From: Tachypleus tridentatus
Taxonomy: Eukaryota > Arthropoda > Merostomata > Xiphosura > Limulidae
Assembly (NCBI RefSeq): GCF_004210375.1
Contig: NC_134832.1
Location: forward strand, 149,789,592-149,853,591
Direction of reading: 5' to 3'
DNA: 64,000 nt
Shown here: piece by piece, positions 24,991 to 36,701 of the stretch
Layout: each line of letters starts with the position of its first letter
How positions within the stretch are numbered: the stretch's first letter is position 1
Made by a program: the position numbers and the translations under genes
Notes under the pieces: generated by a model
What the model was told of the DNA's origin: nothing
What the model saw: only the letters and a program-made list of their open reading frames with translations
The model's database searches: none

Positions 24991-25518
24991 TTCTTAAAAG
25001 CTGCAGTAAATTACGCTATGCGTTAAGAATAACTATTTTGGTGGGTAGTATAGACCACACTATTTGCTTCCTTCTGATTAGCAGTTTTAAATTAAGTGTC
25101 TCTAGCCAAGTTGCTTACCTCGCGTCGTGCACACTACTGTTCGTTAAAATCAAATGGTGCTCCACAGTTATTCACCGTATCTTTATAGCTAGGTTGCTTA
25201 GCTTTTCATCAGACGTGTTATTCGCTCTATTATAGTATCAGTATATTCGAAAAAACAAATCACAATATCTTACAAGAGTTTACGCAATATTAAAGTCAAG
25301 TATCATAGCTTAAAACATTCGTTTCATTTTTATTTTTTATTTGAAAAAAAATAGAAATCCTCTCATATCTTTTTCGATCCTTTATTATATGCTTGAAATT
25401 TTAAAATTGACCAACACGAATATTTTACTCTTACAAAAATAGTACACGAATATTCTATATGATATTTATCAACTTATTTATTAATAGTAAAGTCCATAGA
25501 GTATGCCTTCCAACAGTT
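24991..25518. other. No gene seen
   Basis: AT-rich. A 65-codon plus frame at 25038-25235 has no recognised domain. Confidence 0.5.
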
Positions 25519-25798
25519 GGACCATCATGGCTAGGTGGTTACTAACAGCCGCTAGAGGTCTGAGGGCCGCGGATTCGAATCTCCGTCACACCAAACATGT
25601 TCATCCTTTCAGTTATTAGGACGTTATAAAGTGACGGTTAATCCCACTATTCGTTGGTAAAAGAGCAGCACAAGAGTTGGTGGTCGGTGGTGATGACTAG
25701 CTACCTTCCTTCTAGTCTTACACTGCTAAATTAGGGACGGCTAGCGCAGATAGCACTCGTATAGCTTTGCGCGAAAATAAAAACAAGCAAACAAACTT
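25519..25798 (+). mobile_element. SINE family A, near full length
   Basis: About 280 bp. The head is ATCATGGCTAGGTGGTTACT. Box B is GGATTCGAATCTCC. Then come ACATGTTCATCCTTTCAG, GACGGTTAATCCCACTATTC, AGAGTTGGTGGTCGGTGGTG, ACTAGCTACCTTCCTTCTAG, TTAGGGACGGCTAGCGCAGA, and a tail AAAAACAAGCAAACAAAC. It is a good reference copy for the family. Confidence 0.93.
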
Positions 25799-26059
25799 AT
25801 GATGACAGGCGACACAAAAGAAGAGAATGTAGCAGTTTGAAATAGAAATGTTTCTTCGAAAAGTCTCAACTCAGTTAAGCTCGGGTGATGCTGGAAATAA
25901 TTTAGATAATTTATCGATTTATTTATTTAAATTAAACAGCCTGATCGTCTACGAGGAAAACGTCTGCACTTTATGAAAGTTATAAGATCCACAACTCGAC
26001 CTTAATCTCTAACAGTTTGAGAATTGCACGATATACCAAATTCAACCTGTCTTTCTATG

Positions 26060-26190
26060 AAGAGTTGGCAGCCGGTGGTAATGACTAGCTGCCTTCCCAC
26101 CAGTCTTACCCTGTTAATTAGGGACGGCTAGCGAAGATAGCCCTCGTATAACTGTGTGGGAAATTCAAAACAAATAAACAAAATATTTAT
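26060..26190 (+). mobile_element. SINE family A, 5'-truncated
   Basis: Only the distal half is present: AGAGTTGGCAGCCGGTGGTA, TGACTAGCTGCCTTCCCACC, GGGACGGCTAGCGAAGATAG and an AAATTCAAAACAAATAAAC tail. Truncation at the 5' side is typical of reverse-transcribed insertions. Confidence 0.9.
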
Positions 26191-26239
26191 CTGTTATCAC
26201 AGCAACTTTTAAATTATCATTAGACTCTGGTTAAATCCC

Positions 26240-27410
26240 GGTTTCTTGGAAGCATGCAAATGTATTAATGTTCCATAAAGAAGGAAAGGCAGCCAATAAA
26301 CTTAATATCTACCGACCAATGAGCCTGACCAGCTGTGTAGGCAAAATTCTGGAGAGAATAATCAATAACAAACTCTCCACATTCCTGAAAATAACATCAG
26401 TAAACATCAGTAATAATAGTTTTAACAAACGATAATGCACTGTCGTCTGCTTTCTCGATATTGAGAAGGCTTTCGACACTGTATGACATAAGGGTCTCCG
26501 GTTCCGAATGCAAGAAATGGGACTACAGCGGGGAACTATTCGCTGGCTGTGAAACATTCTGGAAAACAGATCAAACAGAATAGATGTTGAAAGGACATTC
26601 TCTGAGAGTTTCACTCCAGAAGCTAGTGTCCCTCAAGAGGGATGGTTAGCCCTATCCTGTTCATCATGTACGTGAATAATATGCTTCTAAAAGATCCAAA
26701 TCATGGATAATCCTCACAGTTTGCAGACTGTGGCAATCTGGAAATGTGCACCAACACCAGCAATAACAGCACAAACATACAACCACAGTTAAATATAATA
26801 AGTGAATATTGTCAAAAATATAGAATCGAAATAAACACAACTGGTAGTATTCACTAAGTTAACTATATAAAAAAGCACAACCACGGATCTATATGAATGG
26901 AGCACTCCTTCGGTCTGCCACATCTGTAAAATTTTTAGGACTTACATTCGATTCAAAACTAACGTGGGTAAACCACATAAATAAAATTAGAACAAAAAAT
27001 TGGCGAAGAACAAACAATGCTAGGAGTCTAACTGGTAAAAATAGTGGAGTAACGGCAGATAACATTATAAAAATATATAAAACATACATTCGACCTGTCA
27101 TTGACTATGCAGCCGCTGCATGGATAAACGCAAGTAAAAAACTTCGAACAAAAGTACAATACAATATACAAAATACACTACTTACAACAGCTTATAAAGT
27201 ACCCAGAACAATATCATCGGAATTCATGCATAAATAAGCACACATAGAATCAATAGCAGATAGACTTAGACATAGTACAAAAAATTATTTTCACAAAAAT
27301 TGGAGAAAAAATGAACTAGTAAGCGAACTTCACAGGCACTGTACACATGATGAGGATAGACCTAAACACCTTTCCTCAGAGAATATATATTTCCTTAATA
27401 AATAAATTTA
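26240..27410 (+). pseudogene. Jockey-like non-LTR retrotransposon reverse transcriptase relic
   Basis: Pieces of one reverse transcriptase appear in order across frameshifts and stops. They are NIYRPMSLTSCVGKILERI (RT block 2), FLDIEKAFDTV then a stop (motif A, normally followed by WH), a motif B relic reading VPQEG then SPILFIMYVNN after a frameshift, FADCGNL (motif C, with the second catalytic Asp of FADD changed to Cys), then GLTFDSKLTWVNHI and a C-terminal part with YIRPVIDYAAAAW. The order and wording fit Jockey/CR1-group elements of animals. The endonuclease and first ORF are missing, so the copy is 5'-truncated. With several stops, a frameshift near 26635 and a lost catalytic residue it is dead. 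The 114-codon open piece at 26893-27237 is part of it. Confidence 0.93.
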
Positions 27411-27710
27411 AAAACGTCACCTATAAACTAGACTCCACATTAGTTTAAGGGTTAATTACTAAACATTGAAAGGGTTTTTTTTTATGTAATTGCTTTACAG
27501 CTAATACGTAACTAATGAAAGTGTAAATAATTATGGAACTATAAAATAAATGATTTATTTGTATCGAGTGTATATGGAGATAGTACATAGACATTACCCT
27601 GATAGAAGCTTGACCAAGTGCAGGTTATTCTGGCCCTCGTGCACAATATATAAATACACTTGACAGATGCAAAAACAAATTTAAGGAAATGAGGAAGAGA
27701 TCGGCGAAAC
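27411..27710. other. No gene seen
   Basis: AT-rich sequence between the retrotransposon relic and the next array. Confidence 0.55.
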
Positions 27711-28028
27711 TTGACCCTCCTGGGTGTATAAACATGAACATCCAAACATCTTGACCCTCCTGGGTGTATAAACATGAACATCCGAACATCTTGACCCTCC
27801 TGGGTGTATAAACATGAACATCCGAACATCTTGACCCTCCTGGGTGTATAAGCATGAACATCCGAACATCTTGACCTTCCTGGGTGTATAAACATGAACA
27901 TCCGAACATCTTGACCCTCCTGGGTCTATAAACATGAACATCCAAACATCTTGACCCTCCTGGGTGTATAAACATGAACATCCGAACATCTTGACCCTCC
28001 TGGGTGTATAAACATGAACATCCGAACA
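27711..28028. repeat. 40-bp tandem array, 8 copies
   Basis: Eight units of TTGACCCTCCTGGGTGTATA then AACATGAACATCCGAACATC, nearly identical. Each unit contains CCCTCCTGGG, a partly self-complementary GC-rich spot. Three overlapping minus frames (120-134 codons) arise because three units make 40 codons. They are artefacts. Confidence 0.97.
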
Positions 28029-28299
28029 ACCATGAGAGACAGAGAGCGATGATCTGTTATTCTTCATGTATTTTTCTTATCACCATGTATATTTACGACA
28101 AAAGAACATTGAGTTTATTTAATAATGTCCACAGGTTGGGCTGCAAATAAACTTACTTGACCACATATTTCCTTTCTTTTGATGGTTCCTGAAAAGTTTA
28201 CATATAATATGAAAAACCAACATTTGTCTCAAACATACATAAGAGTTTCTACTTTTTGTCCTGAAGGGAAATAATACACAATCATTTGAGACTAAATAT

Positions 28300-28925
28300 T
28301 ACTCACATCGGTAGTACTTCTAACACCTACTATATGGGACACTAAGTTACTACTAACATCTGTAAGGTGTAATAATGAATTATTACTGACACCTGTAATG
28401 TAAGATACCAAGTTATTACTTGACACACTAAGGTATTGCTAGCAGCTGTAATGTGGGACACTAAGGTATTGCTAACAACTGTAATGTGGGACACTAAGAT
28501 ATTGCTTACAGATGTAATGTGAGATGCTAAGAACTTGTTAACACTTGTAATGTGGGACACTAGGTATTGCTAACACCTGTAATGCGGGACACTACGGTAT
28601 TGTTAACAGCTGTAATGTAAGATACTAAGATATTGATAACAGCTGTAGTATGAGACACTCAGGTATTGCTAATACCTGTAATATAGGTAAATAAGGTATT
28701 GTGAACAGCTGTAATGTGGGTGTGTAAGGTATTGCTAACGCTATAATGTAAGATACTAAGGTATTCCTAACACCTGTAATGTGGATAACTAAGGTATTGC
28801 CAACAGCTGTAATATGAGGCACTATGGTATTGATAACAGCTGTAATGTGGGGCACTAAGGTATTGTTACCAGCTGTAATGTGGGGCACTAAGGTATTGAT
28901 AACAGCTGTAATGTGGGACAGCTAG
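28300..28925. repeat. 33-bp tandem array
   Basis: About 19 diverged units of TAATGTGGGACACTAAGGTA then TTGCTAACAGCTG. Spacing is mostly 33 bp with some indels. Frames on the minus strand (11-residue repeat) are by-products. Confidence 0.93.
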
Positions 28926-29035
28926 AAACGTTTCTGTAATGCTGTCATCAAATTTGTATAAAGTTTCAGTATGTTTAGACTAAACATCTGGGAAGGTGTA
29001 CAACGTTTTAGTACAAGGTTCTAATAATGGTAAAC

Positions 29036-29790
29036 CAAATGCCAGTAATTTTACATCCAACATGTACAAATGTATACAACATGTCAGTAATTTTACATCC
29101 AACATGTACAAATGTATACAACATGTCAGTAATTTTACATCCAACATGTACAAATGTATACAACATGTCAGTAATTTTACATCCAACATGTACAAATGTA
29201 TACAACATGTCAGTAATTTTACATCCAACATGTACATATGTATACAACATGTCAGTAATTTTACATCCAACATGTACATATGTATACAACATGTCAGTAA
29301 TTTTACATCCAACATGTACAAATGTATACAACATGTCAGTAATTTTACATCCAACATGTACAAATGTATGCAACATGTCAGTAATTTTACATCCAACGTG
29401 TACAAATGTATACAACATGTCAGTAATTTTACATCAACATGTACAAATGTATACAACATGTCAGTAATTTTACATCCAACATGTACAAATGTATACAACA
29501 TGTCAGTGATTTTACATCCAACATGTACAAATGTATACAACATGTCAGTGATTTTACATCCAACATGTACAAATGTATACAACATGTCAGTAATTTTACA
29601 TCCAACATGTACAAATGTATACAACATGTCAGTAATTTTACATCCAACATGTACAAATGTATACAACATATCAGTAATTTTACATACAACATGTATATAT
29701 GTATACAACATGTCAGTAATTTTACACCATGTGTCTTTAAATATATACAACATTTTGTTAGTTCTACATCAAGCATGTACAAATGTGTAA
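29036..29790. repeat. 42-bp tandem array
   Basis: About 18 units of AACATGTCAGTAATTTTACA, TCCAACATGTACAAATGTAT, AC. Each unit holds two ACATGT palindromes and a GTATAC palindrome. Frames are open on both strands for up to 264 codons because the period is 14 codons. A single-base loss near 29434 (CATCAACATG) switches the frame. Not coding. Confidence 0.97.
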
Positions 29791-30745
29791 AATAATTCAG
29801 TAATGTTATCCACACGTCTACGAGTGTGGACAATATTTATGTATAAACGTAATAAAATATTCGTTCAAAAATACAAAATAAGCCATAGGCGAAAAATATT
29901 ATTTATGTTCGAACAAAGGTCGTATTGTAACTTAGAAATGTCTTGCATTGTATTTTTCTAAAATATAAATTAAATCCTATTTATAAAATGATTTATTTCT
30001 ATTAATCAAATATTTTGTTCGTTTACGTTTGAAAACAAAATCTTTATATATTTTCGTTTCGTCAATTGCTATCCGCAGTTTATCGGAAAGCAGAAACATC
30101 GGGATTTGTTAGCGACCTCTTGCAGATTTATTCTGGAATAAGTTACAAAATATATTTCTGCTCGAAAATAAGAGGAGAAGAAAATGGATCATGCGTGGGA
30201 TGGAAGCAACTTCAGAGTTCCGGCCACAACTTAACACAAGTTTACAAATATTTTGCAAATTATTCTCAGTGTGACTCAATACAACAGAAACCAAGAAATT
30301 AAAGATAAACCAAGGTAAAACATGTATACCAGGTACGAGTCAGAACAGTGAATTTATGTCTCTGACTATGTTAGAAAACAGGCGACCCACGTGGTCTTGA
30401 TTTATGATCTTTAACTACATGCGATCGTTAAGCCTAATGCTGGTGAATATCATATTTCCACGGTATTGAAATATATATATATATATACTTGACTGAAACC
30501 TTAACAACTCACAATGTTACAACATGGCTTCCGTTAGAACCTGGTACACTGAGTAAGACAGGAAAGGAGATACTAGTAAATTACAAAGTAATGTATTATT
30601 ACTGTCCACACATAATATAATTAATTTAGTAGCACCAAGTACAAACGAATAAAACTTCATACAAATGTATCATACAGCGCCACCTATAGAAAAGTTTGAA
30701 AAACTTCCTCTAGTGTTTCATAGAAACATCTCTCACGTTCATTTG
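29791..30745. other. AT-rich sequence; one unassigned 78-codon frame
   Basis: A plus frame at 30066-30302 begins after an acceptor-like TTGCTATCCGCAG and reads YRKAETSGFVSDLLQIYSG onward to a stop. It has no recognised domain, and its coding status is unknown. A (AT)n run lies at 30466-30487. Confidence 0.45.
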
Positions 30746-30755
30746 TATAAAAAAG
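30746..30755 (+). promoter_or_regulatory. Possible TATA box
   Basis: TATAAAAAAG sits about 345 bp upstream of the candidate signal-peptide exon at 31091. No strong initiator was found 30 bp downstream. In AT-rich DNA such motifs are common, so confidence is low. Confidence 0.2.
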
Positions 30756-31090
30756 AATCCTCTACCATACACACATCCAAGAACTATTCCGTTTGGATAG
30801 ATTATTTATACAACATATTCGTGACGAAACTAAGTTGAATGCACGGAAACTGCCTGTTGTAGAAACACAAATGTAGAGGACGACGTTCAGAAAATCCTTC
30901 ACCCTTCGACTTCAAGTCCTTTTATTCCTCTCAGTGAAGGACTTTAATGAAGATATTGAGGCGTTTTGTCGGATTCAAAACATTATTTCTTCAAGTTCGT
31001 TTTGAAATATTCCCTTTATTATTGCTGTAAGGAAACTACAAAATATCATTGGATTGAAATCGATTCCTCATGCGTTGTGAGACATTTGCA

Positions 31091-31171
31091 ATGAGTTTGA
31101 AACGAACTATTGTGATTAGCTGTCTTCTAATGGCTGTTCGTATGAGTTCAAGCTCAAAAGCAGATATCCTG
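31091..31171 (+). CDS. Candidate first coding exon with signal peptide
   Basis: ATG opens 27 codons beginning MSLKRTIVISCLLMAV, then RMSSSSKADIL, ending at a donor-like CTG|GTTAGT in phase 0. A basic n-region (KR), hydrophobic core TIVISCLLMAV and small-residue c-region resemble a secretory signal, with possible cleavage near SSSKA. If the donor is not used the frame stops eight codons later. No next exon was identified with confidence; a phase-0 exon candidate lies at 37672 on the same strand, but nothing links the two. Product unknown. Confidence 0.25.
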
Positions 31172-31460
31172 GTTAGTAGACAAGTTATCACATGTTAGTG
31201 TCCCCTATCTTTGAAATTATGACATGATAAAGATATAGCTTAGCAGAAGTGATCTACAGAATGGTCTCTTACGTACGTGCGTGGAAATGTTTGTCCAATT
31301 TTGATATAGTCACTTGTACCTTGTTTCTCCTACGCGTTAACATTACCTCTGTTAACTAGTGAAGGGGATCGAACATTCGCACACACACCTCCATTCACAA
31401 ATAAACTTTTGAATTATTGACACAGAAAACATATTTGTTGTCTTATTTTTCATGTTTCAT
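31172..31460. other. No gene seen
   Basis: AT-rich sequence, possibly intronic if the preceding exon is real. Confidence 0.4.
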
Positions 31461-31727
31461 TTGCTGTTGTTTTTAATTTCGCACAAAGCTACTCGAGAGC
31501 TATCTGTGCTAGCCGTCCCTAATTTAGCAGTGTAAGGCTAGAGGGAAGGTAGCTAGTCATCACCACCCACCGCCAACTCTTTTACCAACGAATAGTGGGA
31601 TTGACCGTCACATTATAACGCCCCCACGGGTGAAAGGGCGAGCATGTTTGGCGCGACGGGGATGCGAACCTGCGACCCTCAGATTACGAGTCGCACGCCT
31701 TAACACGCTTGGCCATGCCAGGCCCCC
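31461..31727 (-). mobile_element. SINE family A, near full length, reverse
   Basis: The reversed order is intact: TTTTTAATTTCGCACAAAGC, CTAGCCGTCCCTAATTTAGC, AGGGAAGGTAGCTAGTCATC, ACCACCCACCGCCAACTC, GGGATTGACCGTCACATTAT, AACGCCCCCACGGGTG, GATGCGAACCTGCGACCCTC and GCTTGGCCATGCCAGGCCC. It is one of the best preserved copies. Confidence 0.95.
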
Positions 31728-32387
31728 TTCATATTTCATATTCCATCATTTCCAGATATATTTTCGTAAATAAAATGATCTTGAATAATATCATAATTTA
31801 TAAGCATCTGAACATTCTTTATTTGTAGAATAATTAAATAGGATTAGAACATGATATTGGACTTATAGTTCGAGCTTCATTTGTACCATAATGGTTACTA
31901 AGTAATGCGTGATCAAGCGGTAAAAATGATAAAAAAATTAAAACACGATCAGCTGAAAGATCGGGCTACTAAAAAATGATAGATCAGAGAGTTGATTTGG
32001 CCACAATAAAAACATGATCAACTTTACAGAAGGAGTTAATAAACAAATAATAAACCTAATAGACATAATATAATTATAACACCTTATAATAAAATTGAAA
32101 ATGTAGTTGATAGCATAATAATGGCAAGTGAAATATTGTAGTATAAAGGTAGCTTTCAAAAGTTACCACTAGATAGAAGCACACGCTGAACGACAAGTTT
32201 CGTCTGAACTTTGATTCAGTAGGTTGCAAAACAACAAATAATCAGTTGATAGACCAAGCTATTGAATAATGTCAATCAACAGACAAAGTTAACAGTTAAA
32301 TAACCACAAATATGAAAGCCTAACTTAAGTTAATATTAGTTTATTTTCTTTATAAAATTGGGAACTTTTTTTTCCTGACAACATATC
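31728..32387. other. No gene seen
   Basis: AT-rich sequence. The 73-codon minus frame at 31938-32159 is I/F/Y rich, as expected from base bias. Confidence 0.5.
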
Positions 32388-32648
32388 GGCATGGCGGAAT
32401 AGTTAGGAAGCTGTACTTGTAATCTGAGGGTCGTGTGCTCGAATCCCCGTCTCACCAAACATGCTCGTCTTTTCAGCTGTGGGGTCATTATAATGTTAAC
32501 GTCAATCCCACTGTTCGTTGACAAAGAAGCCCAAGAATTGGAGGTGAATGGTGATGACTAGCTGCCTTCCATCTAGCCTTACACTTCTAAGTTAGGGACG
32601 GCTAGCTCAGATAACCCTCGTGTAACTTTGCGCAAAATTGCAAAACTA
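32388..32648 (+). mobile_element. SINE family A, complete but diverged
   Basis: CGGCATGGCGGAATAGTTAG, GTAATCTGAGGGTCGTGTGC, TCGAATCCCCGTCTCACC, ACATGCTCGTCTTTTCAG, GGTGATGACTAGCTGCCTTC and GGGACGGCTAGCTCAGATAA follow family A throughout. Confidence 0.93.
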
Positions 32649-33736
32649 AGAATATCTTCCTGACATGGAAGTAAGGATATTGTTATGTAGATCGTGAAAT
32701 CACCTGTTGTTTTCTGGCATGAAATCATTCAATATACCTCACGTTATATACTTTTAGATTTGATGTGAAACGCCAAACAATTTTTTTATTCAGATTTTTG
32801 TTGTAAATACAGAATGAAAGCACATGTGAAGTAGGAATTTCTTGTGATTTAAATACTGATGTGAACTACTTTCTTAGCGTGTCTGTGAAATAAAAAAATT
32901 GTTCTGTATATAAGTCTTGTAATAAATTGTGTATTACATACAGCATTAAATAAATACGGTGATAATTGCATGTCTTGAGCATAAAAATGTACACTGGGCT
33001 ACTTTCGATTTGCCAATACGTGGTGTCCGATCTTTATTTTTTACGTCTTAAGCCTATGGACTTGGCGATGACCTACTGAGTTTAGCAACTACATACAACG
33101 TATAGTTTTCAGCTTTTATCAGTAGAGAGCAGCACATACTGGACGGATGTTTCAACTGTTTTTCAAACGAATGAATATATTTTCCATATCCAAACATGGT
33201 GCACGAACAATTCTTACAATTTATAATTATTATGAATGAATGGAAATGTTGTGTATAATAATGTCGTCTCAATACATTTAATGTTTATTCTTAAATTAAT
33301 TAATTTAAGTTAATTAAAAAAGAAAAATAAGATATGAGACAATTAACATTATGGACTGTGCTGCTATCTAGTAACACGTTTTAAAAATATATTTTTTTTC
33401 ATGACGAAATGGCTCCCTAATAAGTCTATGAACATATATATAATCTATTGCGTAACTTTGCGCTCCAAAACAAAAAACAACAAACTAGATTATTTCTTCA
33501 TTAATTTTATGTTTAAATTTTTTACTACATAATGAAAATTTTTATTTTATCTTTTTATTCACAATTTATAAATTAAACAAATAATAAACATCAACAAAGC
33601 CAACTATTTATTCATTGTTACTACTACACAAATGTTAACTTATTGTTGCTCGTACATCGTGGAAAATATTCTTTTATTTTTCGACCTTATACAGTGAAAA
33701 ATATTTATTCATTGTTGTTTCTTTGCCGTATTGGTT
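32649..33736. other. AT-rich sequence, no gene seen
   Basis: Long A/T-rich stretch with no recognised exon. A lone SINE-tail-like piece (GCGTAACTTTGCGCTCCAAA) lies at about 33450. Confidence 0.5.
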
Positions 33737-34750
33737 TGGCGCCACACTTATTGGACTATCTCCTGTACTATATCTCTCCAGGTTTGGCGCCACACTTATT
33801 GGACTATCTCCTGTACTATATCTCTTTAGCTTTGGCGCCATTCTTATTGGACTATCTCCTGTACTATATCTCTCCAGGTTTGGGGCCACATTTATTGGAC
33901 TATCTCCTGTACTATATCTCTCCAGGTTTGGCGCCATTCTTATTGGACTATCTCCTGTACTATATATCTCTTCAGGTTTGGCGCCACACTTATTGGACTA
34001 TCTCCTGTACTATATCTCTCCAGGTTTGGCGCCATTCTTATTGGACTATCTCCTGTACTATATCTCTCCAGGTTTGGCGCCACATTTATTGGTCTATCTC
34101 CTGTACTATATCTCTCCAGGTTTGGCGCCATTCTTATTGGACTATCTCCTGTACTATATCTCTCCAGGTTTGGCGCCACACTTATTGGACTATCTCCTGT
34201 ACTATATCTCTCCAGATTTGGCGCCACACTTATTGGACTATCTCCTGTACTATATCTCTCCAGGTTTGGCGCCATTCTTATTGGACTATCTCCTGTACTA
34301 TATCTCTCCAGGTTTGGCGCCACACTTATTGGACTATCTCCTGTACTATATCTCTCCAGGTTTGGCGCCACACTTATTGGACTATCTCCTGTACTATATC
34401 TCTCCAGGTTTGGCGCCACACTTATTGTACTATCTCCTGTACTATATCTCTCCAGGTTTGGCGCCAAACTTATTGGACTATCTCCTGTACTATATCTCTC
34501 CAGGTTTGGCGCCACACTTATTGGACTATCTCCTGTACTATATCTCTCCAGGTTTGGCGCCACACTTATTGGACTATCTCCTGTACTACATCTCTCCAGG
34601 TTTGGCGCCACACTTATTGGACTATCTCCTGTACTATATCTCTCCAGGTTTGGCGCCACACTTATTGGACTATCTCCTGTACTACATCTCTCCAGGTTTG
34701 GCGGCACACTTATTGGACTATCTCCTGTACTATATCTCTCCAGGTTTGGC
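33737..34750. repeat. 48-bp tandem array, ~21 copies
   Basis: Units read GGTTTGGCGCCACACTTATT, GGACTATCTCCTGTACTATA, TCTCTCCA. Nearly every unit carries the GGCGCC palindrome. Alternating variants CACACTTATT and CATTCTTATT are interspersed. The period of 16 codons keeps frames open on both strands (to 406 codons). A two-base insertion near 33965 moves the frame, and no codon bias is visible. Not coding. Confidence 0.97.
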
Positions 34751-34827
34751 ATCACATGTACTACGCTGTCTCAACGTCGCACTGGCCCATTTCAAGAGTA
34801 ATAGTCATACTTTATTATTTAATTAAA

Positions 34828-34950
34828 GTGACCCAAGAGATGGCGGTAAATGCTGTTGACTAGATGTATTCCCCTTTGGTGTATCATTTCCAAATTCGGA
34901 CGTGTAACGCAGTTCTTGTATAACTTCGTGCAAATATCCTAAACAAACAA
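34828..34950 (+). mobile_element. SINE family A fragment
   Basis: GTGACCCAAGAGATGGCGGT, TGTTGACTAGATGTATTCCC and an AAACAAACAAAACC tail form an eroded distal half of family A, directly beyond the 48-bp array. Confidence 0.75.
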
Positions 34951-35345
34951 AACCTAACCATTCCGTTGTGTATCCAATATACCTGGAATTATAATAAAGT
35001 CATTTAACTTCACACACTACATCTGTTGATTTTAACAAATATGGTTTACATTCGAGCCCAAGAAACGTTCTGACATCTTACTTAAGATTTAAAAAAAAGT
35101 TCTTCAATCAATGTATGGAAAAACTACCTTTAGAAGCTTACACAAGTGGTTTTTCACGTGTATTGATATGCTTGTTGGTACAGGGTATTGTATTCATAAG
35201 GACAACTATTACCATACATTGGCTATTCTGGAATATTTCTGAGTTGTGTTAATCACAATATTAATAGAAAAGCTACCTTTTTCAAAATACATTTTATTAT
35301 TTTCTCTCTCATTCTGAAATTATTAATACCTTTTTAAAGCATATA
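34951..35345. other. No gene seen
   Basis: AT-rich sequence without recognised features. Confidence 0.55.
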
Positions 35346-35515
35346 ATGTACCTATCGCGGGTATCGAAACCATATTTTCAGTGTTGTAGGCCCACAAACC
35401 TCTGCTCGTTTCTAGGCGTGACAGTAGTAAGCTTATGAACTTATGGTTCCTTTCCCTAAGATGAAAAAAAAAAAAACCAGATAGCCCAGTGTGGCTTTAT
35501 TCAGAAAAAAACAAT
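35346..35515. mobile_element. Abutting SINE fragments (B reverse, then C forward)
   Basis: CGCGGGTATCGAAACCATAT and GTTGTAGGCCCACAAACCTC are a reversed family B box B and head (35349-35410). GTGACAGTAGTAAGCTTATG and AGATAGCCCAGTGTGGCTTT (35438-35500) are an eroded family C copy in direct orientation. Both are partial. Confidence 0.6.
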
Positions 35516-35540
35516 CTTACCGTTCAGCCACCAGATAGCA

Positions 35541-36103
35541 ATTCAAACTTAATGTAAAACAAATATTATCTTATCTAATTTTGTTACTTTTCAGGTTTCT
35601 TTAGGTTCTTTTTCAAATTCAATTCAAACTTAATGTAAAACAAATATTGTCTTACCTAATTTTGTTACTTATCAGGTTTCTTTAGGTTCTTTTTCAAATT
35701 CAATTCAAACTTAATGTAAAACAAATACTGTCTTACCTAATTTTGTTACTTTTCAGGTTTCTTTAGGTTCTTTTTCAAATTCAATTCAAACTTCATGTAA
35801 AACAAATATTGTCTTATCTAATTTTGTTACTTTTCAGGTTTCTTTAGGTTCTTTTTCAAATTCAATTCAAACTTAATGTAAAACAAATATTCTCTTACCT
35901 AATTTTGTTACTTATCAGGTTTCTTTAGGTTCTTTTTCAAATTCAATTCAAACTTAATGTAAAACAAATACTGTCTTACCTAATTTTGTTACTTTTCAGG
36001 TTTCTTTAGGTTCTTTTTCAAATTCAATTCAAACTTAATGTAAAACAAATATTGTCTTACCTAATTTTGTTACTTTTCAGGTTTCTTTAGGTTCTTTTTC
36101 AAA
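35541..36103. repeat. 81-bp tandem array, 7 copies
   Basis: Seven units at exactly 81 bp spacing, each AATTCAATTCAAACTTAATG, TAAAACAAATATTGTCTTAC, CTAATTTTGTTACTTTTCAG, GTTTCTTTAGGTTCTTTTTC. Each unit holds a pyrimidine-rich stretch ending in TTTTCAG|G (TTATCAG in two), resembling a 3' splice site. No frame is open through the unit because of TAATGTAA. Confidence 0.95.
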
Positions 36104-36504
36104 AATGTAAACAGTGCCAAAGAATTAAAATCTAATTACTGAGCTGTGAAATTTAACAAAGTGAACAGTAAAACTTTGAAAACACAAGTTCGTAGTTTAG
36201 GCTACACACATTTTATAAACTAAGGAATGAAATGTTAATAAAAAATACAAAAAGTAATTTGATAAACTTAACGGATTGAGAAAGTATTGTTAGTTCGTTC
36301 ATTATTGTATTACTTATACATTATCTAACATTTATGGTTTGGTTTTGATCACGACTGAGAAGACATCGTAACGAAACCTCAAAAGTGCTAAGATCTTACT
36401 TTATATGTTAAAGCTGAAAATTATTCTTTGTATGTTGATTTATTATTGCAAATTGCAAAACAGAAATGTGGTCTAATTGTAATGAACCATTTGATTTGTT
36501 ATTT
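36104..36504. other. No gene seen
   Basis: AT-rich sequence without recognised features. Confidence 0.55.
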
Positions 36505-36605
36505 TTGTTTAGAGCAAAGTCACTTAGGGCTGTCTGCTGTGTCCACTGCAAGGAATCGAATCTCAAGAGCGTTGTATGTCTGTCAACTTAAGACTAACCA
36601 ACCCG
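36505..36605 (-). mobile_element. SINE family C, reverse
   Basis: TTTTTGTTTAGAGCAAAGTC, TTAGGGCTGTCTGCTGTGTC, AAGGAATCGAATCTCAAGAG and GTATGTCTGTCAACTTAAGA are a diverged reversed family C copy. It lies inside the 105-codon plus frame at 36428-36745, which is therefore not a gene. Confidence 0.75.
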
Positions 36606-36701
36606 GTGACCAATCGTTTTGTCGTCTTACAATTCAAATAAGTAATATCATTCTATTATTTTTTAACAAATCAAATCTTAAATATAAACCCTCTCGTCTC
36701 A

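Noticed and set aside
28980..29833. Long frames on both strands in the 42-bp array
   Set aside because: Both strands and several frames are open at once, which is explained by the 14-codon period. No coding bias.
33643..34863. 406- and 367-codon frames
   Set aside because: Products of the 48-bp array; different frames are equally open.
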